DNA of 64,000 nt. Origin: Daucus carota subsp. sativus. Lineage: Eukaryota > Streptophyta > Magnoliopsida > Apiales > Apiaceae. The position numbers and the translations under genes are program-made. The notes under the pieces are model-generated. The model made no database searches and was not told the DNA's origin. It saw only the letters and a list, made by a program, of their open reading frames with translations. The stretch lies in NCBI RefSeq assembly GCF_001625215.2, contig NC_030384.2:45108390-45172389 (forward strand). The letters run 5' to 3'. Numbering within the stretch: the stretch's first letter is position 1; the number at the start of each line of letters is the position of its first letter. Shown here in pieces: positions 48,019-60,146 of the stretch.

Positions 48019-49137
48019 CTTCCTTCGATGGTCCCTCTCCCTCAATCCTCTATCAACTCACCACTTTCTCAGTAATGCAAACCTATGCACCCATAACACA
48101 AGCAATACACATATACATTATAATTGACGATGATCGTGTGTAATTTATCATACTTCGTTGGCACCCATTCCAAAAATCACACCACTTATTTATAATTAAC
48201 TTTCTATTAGAATCTCTATCTCTATCTCTTTTCTGCACAAAATATCCTTGCAAGTTAGAGCAGCAATTGTGCATAATCTCTATCACTTTTATTTATAGTA
48301 TGTTTTAACTATTTTTAGGCTTTAGCTAAGGGTTCCGTATGTTTGGATATGCTCTTAGCAGGGAAATTAAACATTAGTCCTAATATCCAAACATTCAAAC
48401 AATATGCATATGATCAGCTCTGTGTACAAACGACAAGAATCTATTAGAAATTCTGAAGAAATTAAAACTAAAACCATAAACTATCACTATGCAAATAAAG
48501 GGAAATAACCTTATACAGTCCTGTAAGCATTCCACGACACCTGGACGACAAGGAAGGAGTCCGCTGCATGAGCGAACAGGAAATTTGCTTTAGTTATGAA
48601 TGCAAGTCAAATTAGAACCAGGAAATCACTGTCAAAATTCGATATCCATGGCAATTTGACAATGATTCCCTGGCTCTCCATGATAGAGTCCACATATAAG
48701 CCCCAGCACTCCCACATTAGAGGTACGGTGCTGAGACGTTTTTCTAACACTTTGTGATTTTAGGAGAACACGCCGAAAACGTAATTAGAGGCGCGGTTAT
48801 GAATATCCAGTTACTTACGGGAAAAAACAAAAAAAAATAAAAAAAAATCAAGTTCAAGAATCAGCTACATTTACGAATTGGAATCATGGTGAGAGTAAAG
48901 GCAGTGAACTTTCCTACTGGAAGCAAGTTAATCGCGTTATAACTCAAACTTGAAGCGCTATTGTGTGTTTGTAACCCTAGAGAGGAGACGTGAGTTCAAT
49001 AGTGTATATAACAATAAGCCCTAACAGATTCTGTATGATTTTTCGGGACCGTAACGGACTTGTAGACTCGAGGGAGAATCGAGGTCTACCAGCTCTTGCT
49101 TCAGGCCGGCCGATTCAGAATTACAGCATTAAAAACT
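48019..49137. other. Leader and promoter region of the YrdC gene
   Basis: On the minus strand a 20-codon open stretch starts at an ATG near 48573 (MQRTPSLSSRCRGMLTGLYK) and meets a GTTATT donor-like site. Every join I tried to the main exon hits a stop or the wrong frame, so it is at most an upstream ORF. No other gene seen. Confidence 0.5.
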
Positions 49138-49950
49138 TACTCCCTCCGTCCCAGTGATTAGTATACGTATGGGAAGGGGCACGGAGGTTAAGAAAAAGTA
49201 TAATTTGGTGATGAAAAGTAAGAAAAGTGGGTTTGGTGATGAAAAGTAAGAAAAGTGGGTGAAGTGGTGGGACCTATTAATATTTACGGGGGTGTATTCG
49301 ATTGGGATTTTAATGCATTGTTTTTAGTCTATGGATTTTAATGGATTGTATGGGATTTTGATTTTGTGCGGATTCTTGATGAAATGTCGCAGAGTTGATA
49401 GGATTTAGGTACAATGCTTCAAAATCCCATTGAATTTGGTGGGATTTCAAAAAACTTAAAATACACTGAAGAATGCCACAAAATCCATCATTTTATGAAA
49501 TGAAAAAAAATCCATCAGCATTTGAATATCATCAGATTTTAATGGATTTTAAACAATCCCAATTGAATACCATCGGATTTTAAAGCATAATTTAAAATCC
49601 CAATTGAATACCACCAGATTTTGTGGCATAATTTAAAATCCCAATTGAATACCTCAAGATTTTAATGGATTTCAAACAATCTCAATCGAATACCCTCGGA
49701 TTTCATGAATGCAAAAAAATGCTTTAAAATCCCAATCCAATACACCCCTCTTAATGTGTAAAATGAGTGTGGTGTTAGTAAAATGGTGGGACCTGCTAAT
49801 ATTTAATGTATAAAGTGGGTGTAGTGGAAGAAGGCCGTGGGTGTAGTTAAGTTTTTTATATTATAAAAGTTTACTATTTTTGGTATGTATACAATTGATG
49901 GGACGTCCCAAAAAAGAAACTGTATACAATCCAGTGGGACGGAGGAAGTA
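49138..49950. mobile_element. Stowaway MITE interrupted by a Harbinger-like MITE
   Basis: The outer ends are TACTCCCTCCGTCCCAGTG and 'cagtgggacggaggaagta', inverted repeats with TA at the borders. Without the 49287-49750 insert and one TTA, the outer element is about 346 bp and its centre reads 'gacctattaatatttaatgtg', matching the other Stowaway copies. Confidence 0.85.
49287..49750. mobile_element. Harbinger-like MITE nested in the Stowaway element
   Basis: The ends 'ggggtgtattcgattgggat' and 'atcccaatccaatacacccc' are inverted repeats flanked by TTA (49284-49286 and 49751-49753). The 464-bp non-coding interior has three to four repeats of 'aatcccaattgaatacc' and 'agattttaatggattt'. As it interrupts the Stowaway copy, it is the younger insertion. 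Confidence 0.85.
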
Positions 49951-49953
49951 TTT

Positions 49954-52001
49954 AATAAAAATTTATTTAATCGGGACTTTTACATATCAACTAGGTGATG
50001 AATTAATTATTAAAAAAACTGGTGATGAGAGTATTTTTTTTCTTTTTTCTCTCTAGCCGCCTCCCTCTTTTCATCTCTGATGGGGTTTCTATCGATTTTT
50101 CGGTAGAAAGCCCCAAATCTTTCCTTTTGATTGCTACTTCTTTGATTGTTCTTGCTTTTTCATTGATTTCTTAATAAATCTTCCTTTTCGGGAAAAGTTT
50201 TCTTAGATCTGTATCACCGAAACTTTCGGTTTTCGTTCTTATTCGTTTACAGAGGCCTTTTTGGATTTGTGAGTGGATCAAGTATGTCCTAAGCGTCGTG
50301 GTGCAGATCTAATTGTTTTAGTTTGTTTTGATTATTGCTTGAATTCTCTCCCTGATGAGAGTGTGTGATTTTTCTCTCTTTCTTTTGTGAGAGTGGTTTG
50401 GATTCATCGATAAAAACCTTTCGGGAATTGCATTTGTGGTTGATAGTTCAAACAGAATTTTTGAAAAAGATGGTGAACACAGAACATGAATCTATACATG
50501 TACCATCGTCAATTTCAACATCGCTTATTTGTCTCATATTGGTATGAAGACATGCATGTTAATTTTTTCTATGTTTGTTCGACTCGATCCTTCTTGTAAA
50601 TGCCGTATGGTTATTATTTATTGAATTATCTCATTTTATTTAAAAAGAAATGGTGATGAATCTACTCTAATTTAATTTTAAAAAGTTAAGAAAAATGGTA
50701 TTTTTGCACAAAAAAATATAGAATGGCATTTTGTAATTTTTATTATAAAAAATTATATTTTTACAAATTTTTATAAAAACTTACCATATATTTTAAAAAA
50801 ATATTCTAGATTTGGATATTTGTGAGAAAACTCCTTCAAATTTTTTATAAATATATCTGTGAGAAATTTCATTCGTAGTACCGGATAAAGTTTGTTATAA
50901 TGATAATGAATGTCCGAAATGTTGTATTCAGTCCTGACAGCATTCAGTATCATATATTCGGATGGGTCCTGTTTCTTGTTTTTTTGTTTTAAAGTTACAA
51001 AACGTGTAAAGTACAATAATGTGTGAACATATAATTGATAAAATACAATTTATATGTTCAGCAGGGAAAGGCTAATTACATTACGTTTGTGAACTTGTTT
51101 TTTCTAAACTAGTTTTTATCGGAGGTTTAAGTTTGTGAATATTTATCAGTAATCCTCTGCAGATTTAAGTTATGCTCCATTTCAATCCGTTCAAATCACA
51201 AATATGGCTTTATGGTCAATGATACTGCTCAAACCACTGCCATGGCAAGAAATGTTGAATCTTAACTTTATTATTTCTAATATTCTGTAACAACGACAGA
51301 GATCTTAAACTAGAGTCGTTTTGAATTTTCAATAAAACAACCAATTATATACATAAATTTCCAGCAAGGCTACAAAAAGTTCATAGTCTGATTGATGGCC
51401 GATTCAGCAGTAGCTATCAGTGTCCCTTTATCCATTGGACTTGAGTGAACTGAAATGACCGAACGTTCAAATACCTCAGATAACAACCTTATCTGACTCA
51501 CCGCTCACTCTGCAGACAACTGATTAGCATTTTGTTAATTAATCAATCTCCGATAATCACTCCTAATTTGAAACTAAACATGAAATCAAAACTTAATTAT
51601 GATACGTAAACAATTGTTTGGAATCTATGGTTCACGAGGCCTATGATTGTGGACGAGACGAAGAGTTTCACGTTTCTAAACCATCCGAGTACAATAATAG
51701 TCGTCTAGCTGCAGTTGCAGCCACAGACGTTGATGGACCACGCTTCTTGAATTGGACTGGCCACAGAACAGATAATACCTAGACGGCTAATATTGCCGGC
51801 CAACTTCTTGTAGGAATGAAAATGATGCCTTGCCAACTACAAGTGTCCTTTGTTACGTCAAGACATCACAACAGGAACTCACACATGTCTTTTATCTCGG
51901 ATTGTTAATTATGACATGAATGTCATTAAATTTCTGTGATCTGCCCACTCTTCTGTAGAGTTTGTTGACGACTATATCAAAAAACAAATTACGCCACACT
52001 A
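49954..52001. other. Gene-poor region
   Basis: A CT-rich, leader-like stretch at about 50040-50110 ('ctctctagccgcctccctc') suggests a lost or non-coding transcription start, but no coding exon follows. The rest is AT-rich; ORFs at 50365-50547 and 50771-51016 match no family I know. Confidence 0.5.
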
Positions 52002-52035
52002 TCAATTGTCGTATCAGGATTGATACGACAATTGA
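52002..52035. repeat. Perfect 15-bp hairpin just past the CCX stop codon
   Basis: TCAATTGTCGTATCA, loop GGAT, then the exact reverse complement. It sits 61-94 bases beyond the CCX stop, probably in its 3' UTR, and would form a strong stem-loop in RNA. Confidence 0.85.
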
Positions 52036-52095
52036 GTTTACAACTTATTTACAGAAAAGGAAAAAAAAAGGGCTTATTTTTTTCGTAAGAGTAGT

Positions 52096-53802
52096 CTAAG
52101 GGCTATTAGGCTTCAGTAATCCGAGACCTCCTGCAACTTTTAAGAACATGAAGCAGAAGTATATGGCCAGAAGGCCACCTCCGAGAATACGATCTGGCCT
52201 CATATCATTCCTTGGGAGTACTACAAGTGCCCAAAGTAAGCCACACATCAAGAACCCAATGGTTTCGTATAAAGAAGAATCTACAGGAATTATGTAAGAT
52301 TTTGGAAATTCGGACCAGGAAGCAAATACAAGTGACATCCCTAGGCCAACCAATGTATTGAAAACTGGTCCAGCATAACAACCTGAGATCGCAATTTGAG
52401 CCCCATCTGGACCGCCATGTAGTGCCATGGCAACATTGGCTATCAAGTCTCCGACTGAGTTCCCCCAAGCTAGGACAGTGACTCCAAGAATTGAAGGGCT
52501 TATGCCCATTATGTTCCCCAGTGAAACCAATAATGACACCAGCTCTTCGGCAATAATATAAGTCCAAGTTATGCTCATCACAAATCTACCTGCAAGCCAG
52601 GGTAGCAGACAATTTTTTGGAGGCCTCGATGTTTTGGTAGTCACAAATGCAATGTTACCCAAAACCATCCCAACTACAAAAGATGATACATAAATAGCTA
52701 GTTTAGCTTTGGAATTCATATCTTCGCGTTGGCTATTCCAAAGGGCTGCCAAGAGAATTGGAGCAAAGATGACTGATAAAACAGCAAAGGGCTTGGACCA
52801 TCTTTCTTCACCAACCATGGGTATGGTAAGTCTTCTTGGCAATTGCAGGGGCAAATCCACAACATAAAGAAATAGCCTTAAGTAGTGGCATAAAGATTCT
52901 TGTTTGCAGCACCACCTTGACATTTGTTTCTCATCTGAATCTTCTAATCCATTTTTTGGAGCCAAGTTGCATTTTTCCTCGTCGACATAACCTAACAGAG
53001 GTATTCTGATCTCACTGAGATCATTCCTGTCAACTGCGAAATTTTCTTGCTCACTGCTGGAGAAATGCATGGTACAGACCACAGATATGTACACAACATA
53101 TATCGAAGCAAAACATATTGCAACCCATAAATTGATTCTTCCAACAACTATAATCACTATGAGAGAAATAAGAGAGAAGAGTAAAAATAATACATCTCTT
53201 ATAAAGCTGGGCTTATCAACAATAATTTGATTAGGCTTAATTAGTATGCTTATAACTCCAACCACAATACTGGAGATGACAAAAGCCCCACCCAAGACAC
53301 TGTTGAGGCCAACATCACCATCACCGGATCGCGTAAAAGAGACAATACTAGCAATAACATCAGGAGCACCATTTCCCAGAGGAAGCAGAGTAGTACCAGC
53401 TATAGTTGGAGAAAGATTAAGGATTTTTGACAGACTTTCAACCACAGGACAGAAGTACTCTGAAGCTGTATTAGCCAGCAGATAAAACAACAAAACAAGC
53501 CAGAGCAGAAGAATAAAATAACCCAATATTGGGAACTTCCCACAGCTGCAGTAGAAGATTTCAAGGCTGTTTATGTAACCTTTTGGCTTGCATGATTTGT
53601 TTGATCTTATGTACACACACTTGGACTCATAGTCAGTGTAGTTCTGGAGACCAGAGCAGCCATCATCTTGGACTACGCGAAGATTCGAAGATCTTGCAAG
53701 AATTGCAGGTGATGTATGATTGGCAGAAACATGGAAGTTGGTAGTTAGATAACATGATATTAAGAAAATGAAGGATGTGTGAAAGAAGAGAGAATGTTTC
53801 AT
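52096..53802 (-). CDS. CCX-like: Cation/calcium exchanger (CCX, NCKX-like), intronless
   Basis: A single 568-aa exon. CCX proteins are cation antiporters of vacuolar or other membranes in the CaCA superfamily, related to animal NCKX. Residues 1-27 form an N-terminal signal/anchor, followed by a Cys-rich lumenal loop with NYTDYESKCVYI. The two alpha repeats carry the signatures TTLLPLGNGAPDVIASI and VTVLAWGNSVGDLIANVAMA, with their acidic and amide ion-binding residues. Spans cluster into two halves separated by a hydrophilic loop (about 250-330), as expected. GNG(A)PD and G(N)SxGD are the CCX forms of the motif. The intronless structure is, as I recall, common among plant CCX genes. Ion specificity is not readable from sequence. 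Confidence 0.93.
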   Translation of the reverse strand: MKHSLFFHTSFIFLISCYLTTNFHVSANHTSPAILARSSNLRVVQDDGCSGLQNYTDYESKCVYIRSNKSCKPKGYINSLEIFYCSCGKFPILGYFILLLWLVLLFYLLANTASEYFCPVVESLSKILNLSPTIAGTTLLPLGNGAPDVIASIVSFTRSGDGDVGLNSVLGGAFVISSIVVGVISILIKPNQIIVDKPSFIRDVLFLLFSLISLIVIIVVGRINLWVAICFASIYVVYISVVCTMHFSSSEQENFAVDRNDLSEIRIPLLGYVDEEKCNLAPKNGLEDSDEKQMSRWCCKQESLCHYLRLFLYVVDLPLQLPRRLTIPMVGEERWSKPFAVLSVIFAPILLAALWNSQREDMNSKAKLAIYVSSFVVGMVLGNIAFVTTKTSRPPKNCLLPWLAGRFVMSITWTYIIAEELVSLLVSLGNIMGISPSILGVTVLAWGNSVGDLIANVAMALHGGPDGAQIAISGCYAGPVFNTLVGLGMSLVFASWSEFPKSYIIPVDSSLYETIGFLMCGLLWALVVLPRNDMRPDRILGGGLLAIYFCFMFLKVAGGLGLLKPNSP

Positions 53803-55472
53803 GGTATTGATGAGAAATAAATCTGAAAGTGCTGAAGTTAAGATTTAAAGCAGTTCATAAATTATGGGAAAAATAATTAAGTGTCGTCTGGGAAAGAATT
53901 AATTGTAATGGTAGCTCAATCATGATCAGAAAATTATTGTACAATGAGACAAAGTAGATGGGAGATGCATAGGATCTGAAGGTGGTGTCAAAATCCAACT
54001 TGTGTATTTTGGCACTTGGCATTTTTATCAGTTAGGTTAACATTCATCTCATGCTAGGGTGAAATGCTGTACCTACTCAAAGTTACCAAATGAATAAATT
54101 CCATAGCAACTATATAATTGGTCACGGAACTCCTAAAACAAACTCTATTACAAAAAACCATAAATACACCTAGAATGTGACTCTTTTTTTCTGCGAGAGT
54201 CTCGTGCACTTGTAGTAATACTGACGTATTTATAAAAACAGTGTTTTCAAAAGGCTAATCTGAGCAGTTACGTACTAAACATACAGGAACCGTAGTTCCA
54301 ATCTTGCAAGAGATTCAAGGTCTTTTACATAAATATTGATGTAAATGGTAGTAACTTCAGGTATCAACTATCAGGTATGTTTTGCTTAAGGAGCCAAAGG
54401 CACAGAAAATCATGATTCTGCAATCTTTCCTCTTTTGTTGATGTAGAGCAACTAAAAAATGAGTACTTTGTTTGAACAATAACAAAATAAATGGTATTTT
54501 CCATACTGTTGGTTTTGAAAGCAAATCATTTCAATTTGTTGGACTTTCTTGGCACTCCCAGCTATTATGTATTCTGTTAGCTGCATGTGCATGGAAGGAG
54601 GAGAAACCAGATGCTAAAAAATAAAATTTTATTAATTAACAGATATTTTAGATGACTTTTCTCTGGGGCAGTTGGGATATAATTTGATTCTTGCTGCTCT
54701 AAAATTACTAGTCAAGGATAACTCCCCATGAGAGTGATTTGGCCGATATAAGCCAGAATCTGAGTCAGCTCTTAGACAATTCACAACTATTCAACTAATA
54801 TATAAATATATTCTTGTTATGATATTATTTTATCATTAATTTAAGTTTTATTATCTACAACTTTCGAGTCACATGATTTTCGGTTTATCGAAAAAAATTC
54901 ATTTTATTATATTTCGACACAATTTATCTACAAATATGTAAAGTATGTAGACTTTAAAACTTAGTTAATTTTATAATTTTAAGAAGTTATTATAAGGATG
55001 TTTGGTAAGTCAAAATAAATAATAACTATTTTCAAAAAATATATAAAATATATGTTTTTTCCCATCGGAATTGAATATTAAGATAATATGATAATTTCTA
55101 TTTAAGAAAAATGTATCTTTTAATAATATATATTTAAGTGACAGTATCATCTTCTCTGAAAACATATTTTATAGTATTTGATATTTACAATTAAAATAAA
55201 ATTCAATTTAATAATTTTGATCAGTTAAATTGTTTGATACTGTTCAATTAGGTGATTAGGTTATTGTGTGCCTCGTAATGATATGAACAGAAGCATCTTA
55301 ATTTTTTCGAAGGAAAAACGTTTAATTTAATATTATTATAACATAAACTTTTTCTCGAATCAAAAAGACATTAACTATTCCCCTGTTTTATTATGCAGAT
55401 TATATTTTCGCGAAAGTATAAAAAGAATAATTCGTGCTGCTCACACGAGTGCGACTAGCAGAGTCGCAGTCA
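53803..55472. other. Intergenic region between the divergent CCX and RFC3 genes
   Basis: AT-rich; no gene or clear transposon seen. It contains the promoters of both genes; the RFC3 TATA box and E2F site lie at its right end. Confidence 0.5.
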
Positions 55473-55478
55473 TATAAA
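55473..55478 (+). promoter_or_regulatory. Probable TATA box of RFC3
   Basis: TATAAA lies 122 bases before the RFC3 ATG. It would start transcription near 55503-55510, just before the E2F-type site. Confidence 0.45.
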
Positions 55479-55521
55479 GCTCCAACGTGTATGCAGTCTA
55501 CTCATAAACCCCTCTTTCCCC

Positions 55522-55533
55522 TTTGGCGCCAAA
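55522..55533 (+). promoter_or_regulatory. E2F-type site at the RFC3 start region
   Basis: TTTGGCGCCAAA fits the full palindromic E2F consensus TTTSGCGCSAAA. It lies 62 bases upstream of the ATG of a replication gene, where E2F/DP control of S-phase expression is expected. Confidence 0.75.
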
Positions 55534-55594
55534 ACTATATTGTTATCAACACACACAGAGTTCATCTTGTCGAGATCTTAATTGAAGCGCGATA

Positions 55595-58500
55595 ATGTTG
55601 TGGGTAGACAAGTACAGACCAAGATCCCTCGACAAAGTCATCGTTCACCAAGATGTCGCTCAAAATCTCAAGAAACTGGTATGTTTATTGTTATCTATTT
55701 CTCCCCCTTTTTTTTTTTTTATTATAATTAGGGTTTTTGTATTGGTTTGTAATTCATGTATCTATCTACGTATGTATAGGTTTCGGAGCAAGATTGCCCC
55801 CATTTGCTGTTTTATGGTCCTTCCGGGGCGGGGAAGAAAACCCTAATTATGGCGTTGCTGAGACAGATGTTCGGGGCCAGTGTCGAAAAGGTCCTGCCTC
55901 TTCGACATTTTTGGTTTTTGTTTTGTTAATTGTTTAATTGGGGTTGTTTGTTGATTGATTCTTGGATAGATGATAAAGGTTGTGAATTGGTGGATTTTGT
56001 GCAGGTCAAGGTTGAGAACAAGAATTGGAAAGTTGATGTAAGTATTATCGGTGTCGTAATTCATTTTTTAGAATTCAAGATATACGTGATTGTGAGAAAT
56101 TGTATAAGCCATTACTTGCAGTGAATTGAGCATGATATTTAACATGCCTTATGACCTTGGATTTTTCTTCTTTTTAGGCTGGAAGCAGAACTCTTGATCT
56201 AGAGCTTACAACATTATCCAGTACCCACCACGTGGAACTAAACCCCAGTGATGCAGGCTTCCAGGACAGATACATTGTTCAAGAGATAATCAAGGAAATG
56301 GCAAAGAACAGACCGATTGACACGAAAGGAAAGAAAGGATTTAAAGGTGATTTCTGAAATTATTTAATCTGTATATTAATTACTATGGTGGTAGAAGTTT
56401 CACTTAAACTGCAGAATGGAATGATAAGAAGGATGCACTAACCCATTTACCTGTAGTGATTTTATGTATTATGTTTGACCATCAATCATAACTCATAACT
56501 AAATTCTGGCTCTGATGAAAATGTAGCTGCAATAATATATCAGATCAGATTACTAGATATATTTCTTGTAGCTTCCTGTCTACTAATCAAAATCTGTACT
56601 CTATATTTATATTATGACTGACTGGAATCTGGTTATATACACAATTTACTGTCATATGAAAATTGTCTCTTGTGTTTTGTACATAATAATTTTATCTTGA
56701 AAATACACGAATTCTTGGTTTGTTAGTTTTTCTGTATGTCTTATCTGTTTACAATAGAATGTTTCTAAAAAAGTAATTTATCCAATTTATTATTGCGATT
56801 CAGGCTATCATCTAGTTTAATATTTAATTCAAGAGGCTTTACATATCACATACGCACTGCGCACTGGAGCTGTATAGCGCCATAACATGGAATACAATGA
56901 AAAAGAAGATTTGTAAAATTAATTTTCATGTCTCCGATTTTGTTCTGTAACCATGTACGTTCTTTTCTACTACTGCAAATTATACCTCGACTTTCCTAAG
57001 TCTAACTGATGATTATTTTTATTATGAGATGTCAGTACTGGTGCTTAATGAGGTTGACAAGCTCTCAAGAGAAGCACAGCATTCTCTACGAAGAACAATG
57101 GAGAAATACAGTGCATCATGCCGCCTTATACTGTGCTGCAACAGCTCTTCAAAGGTCACCGAAGCAGTTCGTTCTCGTTGTTTGAATGTACGAATTAATG
57201 CTCCAAAGGAAGAAGAGGTTAGTTCTATCTGGATATCCTTACACAGTGAAAAACAAGTACTTTCAATTAATAGCTTCGAGCAGCTATTGAATATCGGAAC
57301 CGACTTTATCGTATGCTGACTATATTACCTAGAGTGTTAATGGACTTGTTGAAAATGATTTTCTGTATTAGTTGTGTTTTCTGATTCATTTATTTCCCCT
57401 TCTTATCATTTGTTTTCTCCTTTCTTTTCCATGCATGATGATAAAAAGTTAAAAACTACTTATGGGTCCTTCTGGTCAATCTCTGCTTGCAATTTCACTT
57501 CAAACTATATAGATGTTAAATCAAGTTGATATCGTAACTAGGTAGTTGGGACTTGCACTGTCCATGTATGGACAACTAATGCAATGATGATTTTTTTCGA
57601 AATTTTTCTGAAAAGAAGAGTAATCAACTTCTTATTTATTTTTTTGGCTGAATTACTTTTAATCAACATGATATGTGTATTTGTTTTACTAGATTGTAGA
57701 CGTTTTAGAATTCATCGGCAGGAAAGAGGGGCTGCAACTTCCGTCTGGATTTGCTGCTCGCATTGCAGAGAAGTCAAATCGAAGTTTAAGGAGGGCTATA
57801 TTATCATTTGAGACATGCCGAGTCCAACAGTTAAGATTTGTATTTATATTCTAGAAGTCATGTACAAGTTTCTAATTATTGTAGTCCTTGCTAAGTAGGT
57901 TGTACTTATAATGTTTAAACCTCTCTTTAATTATGTACGATCTTCAATTAAAGTCACTTTCATTTTAAATTTTTCTTAGGTATCCATTTACGAACAATCA
58001 GTTAATACCTGCAATGGATTGGGAGGTATATGTACTGGAGATAGCATCAGATATTATGAAGGAGCAGAGCCCTAAAAGGTTTCTTGCCGACCCTTCTTTA
58101 TTTAAGTTTGTTTTCTCGAAGAGCATCACCTGTACATGTTGTTCCGAATTTTTACAAAGTGTTCTCAGTTTGGAGGGTTTTTTCCAGTTAATAGATATTA
58201 AAGGTGGACCATGAACTAGCACACAACTAATTCTGCTGCTCTTCAGTTAGTATTTGTGGTGCTAAAATTTCTTGAATTTCTTCACAGTTAATATTGTTTG
58301 TATTCATCAAGTAAGTTTTTCATGTGTATCTTTGAGGACTGCAATTCGAAGTATCAATTTTAGGACCTCCCTTTTCCATATGCTTTAACTTTGACCCTAT
58401 GTTTTTGCTTAAATTTGTTTATGTATTGAACAACATTTTTTAATCTATATGCTATTTGCTGTAGGTTGTTCCAGGTTCGTGGGAAGGTGTATGAGCTTTT

Positions 58501-60146
58501 AAGTAACTGTATTCCTCCAGAAATTATTTTAAAGGTCAGAATTTTTATTTTATTATTTTGATTTTTCTCCTCTTGCCGTTTCCTCCTTAAATTTTGCCTA
58601 ATTACTTGGACCTGAGATTTCTCGTTGCTGATCATCCAGAGGCTGCTTTTTGAGTTATTGAAAAAATTGGATTCTGAACTAAAGCATGAAGTTTGTCACT
58701 GGGCTGCATATTATGTAAGCTTATCTTTTGCTCTTCCTCTGTTAGGCGCATTTCTTCGTCATCTTTATACTCTCTCTCTCTCTCTCTCTGCGCACACACA
58801 CACACACACACACATACGCTCTCTGTTTAAAATACATGTCCTGTTTTGACTTTTTCCTGGTCAAATTAACCAAATTTTGACCGAAATTTACATATATTAT
58901 AAAATTAGAATAAATTTTTGAAATATATAATTGAAAAATATTCAAAATTTACTTTAGAATGTTTTTTTTCAGATTCTTCAAATTAGATACAATTGATTTG
59001 TAAAATTTAGTCAAAGTTGGGACTATTTGACCAAAAAATTTCAAAATTTGAAATGTAATTTGAGTCGGAGGTGATGTGTATATATATAATGTTTTGTGGA
59101 CTTTATAGAACCTGGACCATACACACACACACACACATGCGGGATACCCTGTCATAAAATTATCAATGCGTTCTTCCTCTGCCACGGGCATTGGTAGTTA
59201 AGGACTTGCTTTTAGTTCAAGAAACAATGTTCTTATAAAGTTTCTTCTATGTAAACATATTTGCCTCCCAAGTTATGTATAAAGGACTGTAGAGAGCTCA
59301 ACTGTGTGGACCTCATTAGTCCACAACCAGTAATAGCGGCAATGAAAATGCTTGTTTATTGTATCTATTGTTCTTGCATGACGTGGCAAGTTGATATTGT
59401 TGATTGAAAGGTTGGTCACAAAGATTTACAGTTATTAAATTATTTCCCTTTACTAGATTTTCAGCAGAGTTACCTTAATTATCTCTCAGAATCTGTTGAT
59501 AATGATAGTTAAAATTGCTTCTCGTGTTGACACAGGAACACAGGATGCGTCTCGGACAGAAAGCCATATTTCACATTGAAGGTACGATATACAACTTTCT
59601 AAAATCTTTTAATATTACCTGAGGCGCATCAAGTGGAAAGACGTTAAAAGGTTTTTAGTAAATTTTCATCTGTTTGACATGCCATTGGTGATTTTTATAC
59701 TCAATACATTAGAAAATGATCTGTTACTTCATTTTTTACTAATTACTTCTAAAAATATTTGGAAGAATTTGTATCTTGTGCTTGACCATTGTTGGCTTGT
59801 TGCCATGTACTATATTTTAAGAAATTTTGAGTGGACTTTGGTGCTTGTCTAATAGAGTGGCCATTTATTTGGACCTGGCTTCTTATATCTGCACGTGTTT
59901 GTATCAGGCACACATTTTACTATCAGCATAACTTAAATTCTAATTAATACTTCATATCTTTGATAATTTAAATAGCTTCTGACACCAGATATTAGTCCAA
60001 ACTAATAAATTGAAATTAAGTACAATTCAGTGCTAGTTGGAAATTAGGAGCTTTTCTAATTTTCAGCACATTGTTATGACTTTTCAGCATTTGTCGCCAA
60101 GTTCATGAGCATCTACAAAGGCTTCCTCATCTCAACATTTGGATAA
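55595..60146 (+). CDS. RFC3: Replication factor C subunit 3
   Basis: Subunit of the five-part clamp loader that opens PCNA onto primed DNA in the nucleus. Eleven exons, all in phase: 55595-55678, 55780-55890, 56005-56037, 56178-56346, 57036-57217, 57693-57829, 57980-58078, 58465-58534, 58640-58714, 59536-59581, 60088-60146; 354 aa, the same as I recall for Arabidopsis RFC3. The N-terminus MLWVDKYRPRSLDKV is standard. Walker A GPSGAGKKT is at 41-49 and Walker B-like VLVLNEVD at 133-140 (NEVD replaces DEAD, as in this subunit elsewhere). The SRC box is at 179-181. The C-terminal collar contains LFQVRGKVYELLSNCIPPE and ends FMSIYKGFLISTFG. The acceptor before exon 5 has a weak pyrimidine tract but is the only join that keeps frame and homology. 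Confidence 0.95.
58771..58813. repeat. (CT)n(CA)n microsatellite in RFC3 intron 9
   Basis: About nine CT units followed by about eleven CA units. A second CA run is at about 59120-59138. Both lie in the 821-bp intron 58715-59535. Confidence 0.9.

Noticed and set aside
48500-48580. Upstream exon giving YrdC a transit peptide
   Set aside because: The minus-strand stretch MQRTPSLSSRCRGMLTGLYK looks transit-like, but each acceptor tested downstream leads to a stop or the wrong frame.
50040-50547. Possible gene start with a CT-rich leader
   Set aside because: No coding exon or splice chain follows; the 60-aa ORF is not recognisable.
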